DNA of 33,429 nucleotides from positions 1-33,429 of the forward strand of contig CAMLUN010000010.1 in NCBI GenBank assembly GCA_946487795.1, read 5' to 3'. The position numbers and the translations under genes are program-made. Position 1 is the stretch's first letter, and every line of letters starts with the position of its first letter. The stretch is from an uncultured Lactobacillus sp. Lineage in GTDB: Bacteria; Bacillota; Bacilli; Lactobacillales; Lactobacillaceae. Below, one piece after another: positions 32,229-33,429 of this stretch. The notes under the pieces are model-generated. The model had not been told where the DNA came from, made no database searches, and saw only the letters and a program-made list of their open reading frames with translations.

Positions 32229-33365
32229 ATGACTGAATTCACTACACGTACTACATCACCATTTCGTTATGACATCGTTGGAAGCTTCCTTCGTCCTCAA
32301 GAGCTAAAAGAAGCTCGCGCAAAATTTGCAAACGGCGAAATAACACAAGCAGACTTAACAGTTGTTGAAGATAAAGCAATTATTAATTTGATTAAACAAG
32401 AAGAAGCTGCCGGCCTGAAAGCAGTTACTGACGGTGAATTCCGGCGTAGTTGGTGGCACCTTGACTTTTTCTGGGGATTAAATGGCGTTAAAAAAGCTAC
32501 TCTAAAGGAAGGCTATAAATTTGCAGATGAAGAGACTCGTCCTGAAACTGCGCAAATCACTGGAAAAATCTCCGGCGAAAACCACCCCTTTGTCGAACAC
32601 TTCAAATTTACCCAAGCTCATACCTCTGATGGCGTTCAAGTTAAACAAACTATCCCTGCGCCAGCACAATTTTTAGAAGAATTTCTTCGTCCCGAAAATC
32701 AAGCTAATGCTAAAGAATTTTATCCCAACCAAGAAGATTTAGATCATGACGTTGCCACTGCTTATCATCAAGTGATTGAAGATCTTTATGCTGCTGGTTG
32801 TCGTACTCTTCAACTAGATGACTGTACATGGGGAATTTCTGTTAACGCCTTTGCTAACCTAAGGAAAAAAGACCCCAATGCTGATGTATCTCAGCTTAAA
32901 GCCCTGCAAAAGCGATTTTTAAAAGTAAACAATGAGGCAATTGCTAATTTACCCGCCGATTTAACAATTAATACCCACGTTTGTCGCGGAAACTATCACT
33001 CAACATGGGCTGCTGCCGGTGGTTATGGACCAGTTGCCGACACACTATTTGCTAAAGAAAACGTCAATGCCTTCTATCTCGAATACGATAGTGAACGTGC
33101 TGGCGGATTTGAACCACTTAGCAAAGTTTCTGATGATAAATATGTTGTCCTTGGTTTAATTACTTCAAAATCAGGTGAACTTGAAGATAAGGCAGCAATT
33201 ATCAAACGAATCCATGAAGCTGCGCAATTCCATCCATTAGATAAGCTCTGTCTTAGTCCTCAATGCGGCTTCGCATCAACTGAAGAAGGAAACATTTTAA
33301 CAGAAGAACAACAATGGAAAAAGGTTGCACTTGTTAAAGAAATTGCTACAGAAGTTTGGGAATAA
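32229..33365 (+). CDS. MetE-like cobalamin-independent methyltransferase (YxjG/YxjH type)
   Basis: A 378-residue homologue of the C-terminal catalytic half of cobalamin-independent methionine synthase. It starts with the typical DIVGSFLRP segment. Zinc ligand positions are visible: His250 and Cys252 (NTHVCRGN) and Cys346 (CLSPQCGFAS); GLKAVTDGEFRR and LQLDDCTW are also family features. The N-terminal half of full-length MetE is missing, as in B. subtilis YxjG/YxjH, so the methyl donor may not be methyl-tetrahydrofolate triglutamate bound by that half. It likely methylates homocysteine to methionine. AAAGGA precedes the ATG. It is under T-box control and ends in a terminator, so it is a single-gene unit. 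Confidence 0.9.
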   Translation: MTEFTTRTTSPFRYDIVGSFLRPQELKEARAKFANGEITQADLTVVEDKAIINLIKQEEAAGLKAVTDGEFRRSWWHLDFFWGLNGVKKATLKEGYKFADEETRPETAQITGKISGENHPFVEHFKFTQAHTSDGVQVKQTIPAPAQFLEEFLRPENQANAKEFYPNQEDLDHDVATAYHQVIEDLYAAGCRTLQLDDCTWGISVNAFANLRKKDPNADVSQLKALQKRFLKVNNEAIANLPADLTINTHVCRGNYHSTWAAAGGYGPVADTLFAKENVNAFYLEYDSERAGGFEPLSKVSDDKYVVLGLITSKSGELEDKAAIIKRIHEAAQFHPLDKLCLSPQCGFASTEEGNILTEEQQWKKVALVKEIATEVWE

Positions 33366-33392
33366 TTTAAAATGAATAAACAACCTAAGATT

Positions 33393-33429
33393 AGTTCAGG
33401 ACAAAAATAATTATTGTCCTGGACTTTTT
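33393..33429 (+). terminator. Terminator of the MetE-like gene
   Basis: AGTTCAGGACAA (33393-33404) pairs with TTGTCCTGGACT (33414-33425, one wobble), followed by T's up to the window end. Confidence 0.88.

Overview
The window looks like the chromosome of a heterofermentative lactobacillus, most likely Limosilactobacillus reuteri or a close relative. This is inferred from low G+C, strong GGAGG-type ribosome binding sites, a KxYKxGKxW-type signal peptide, T-box leaders, MntH and the lactobacillar small-protein families; no species marker such as rRNA is present. I see no tRNA or rRNA gene, CRISPR array, intact insertion sequence or prophage.

Layout. 1-5780 is a cell-envelope block bracketed by two direct copies of a 51-nt repeat. 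It holds a decayed alpha/beta hydrolase gene, a DacA-type D,D-carboxypeptidase, two apparently active L,D-transpeptidases, a third L,D-transpeptidase-like protein without its catalytic motif, and small membrane proteins, one frameshifted. A D,D-carboxypeptidase makes the tetrapeptide stems that L,D-transpeptidases use, so the set makes biochemical sense together. 5939-7175: NAD(P)HX epimerase and a MarR-like protein. 7302-8856: hisS behind a T-box. 8907-10725: an MFS exporter translationally linked to a membrane protein. 10949-14123: a small HTH-like protein, a LacI-type repressor and a secreted glucosaminidase with three LysM repeats. 14247-14621: an ArsR-type regulator framed by 16-bp perfect inverted repeats. 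15055-19504: a TetR-controlled ABC export locus with paired operators. 19582-22755: a zinc alcohol dehydrogenase divergent from the manganese transporter mntH. 23021-25880: a single-pass membrane protein and thrS behind a threonine T-box. 26095-26229: a 44-residue protein with a near-consensus promoter. 26273-28809: a UMF1-type transporter and a broken phosphodiesterase gene. 29072-33429: an amino-acid permease, a PanE-like 2-oxoacid reductase and a MetE-like methyltransferase; the last two are divergent and each has its own T-box.

Four tRNA-sensing T-box leaders in 33 kb tie this window to amino-acid supply. The most surprising gene is thrS: its aminoacylation core and zinc ligands look intact, but the N-terminal TGS domain is nearly absent and both conserved motifs of the editing site (HxxxH and CxxxH) are gone, which predicts a threonyl-tRNA synthetase that cannot clear Ser-tRNA(Thr) in cis. 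Other points worth following are the catalytically dead L,D-transpeptidase paralogue, the apparent leucine-type T-box in front of a 'ketopantoate reductase', the inverted repeats around the ArsR gene, and two pseudogenes whose inactivating lesions can be read directly.
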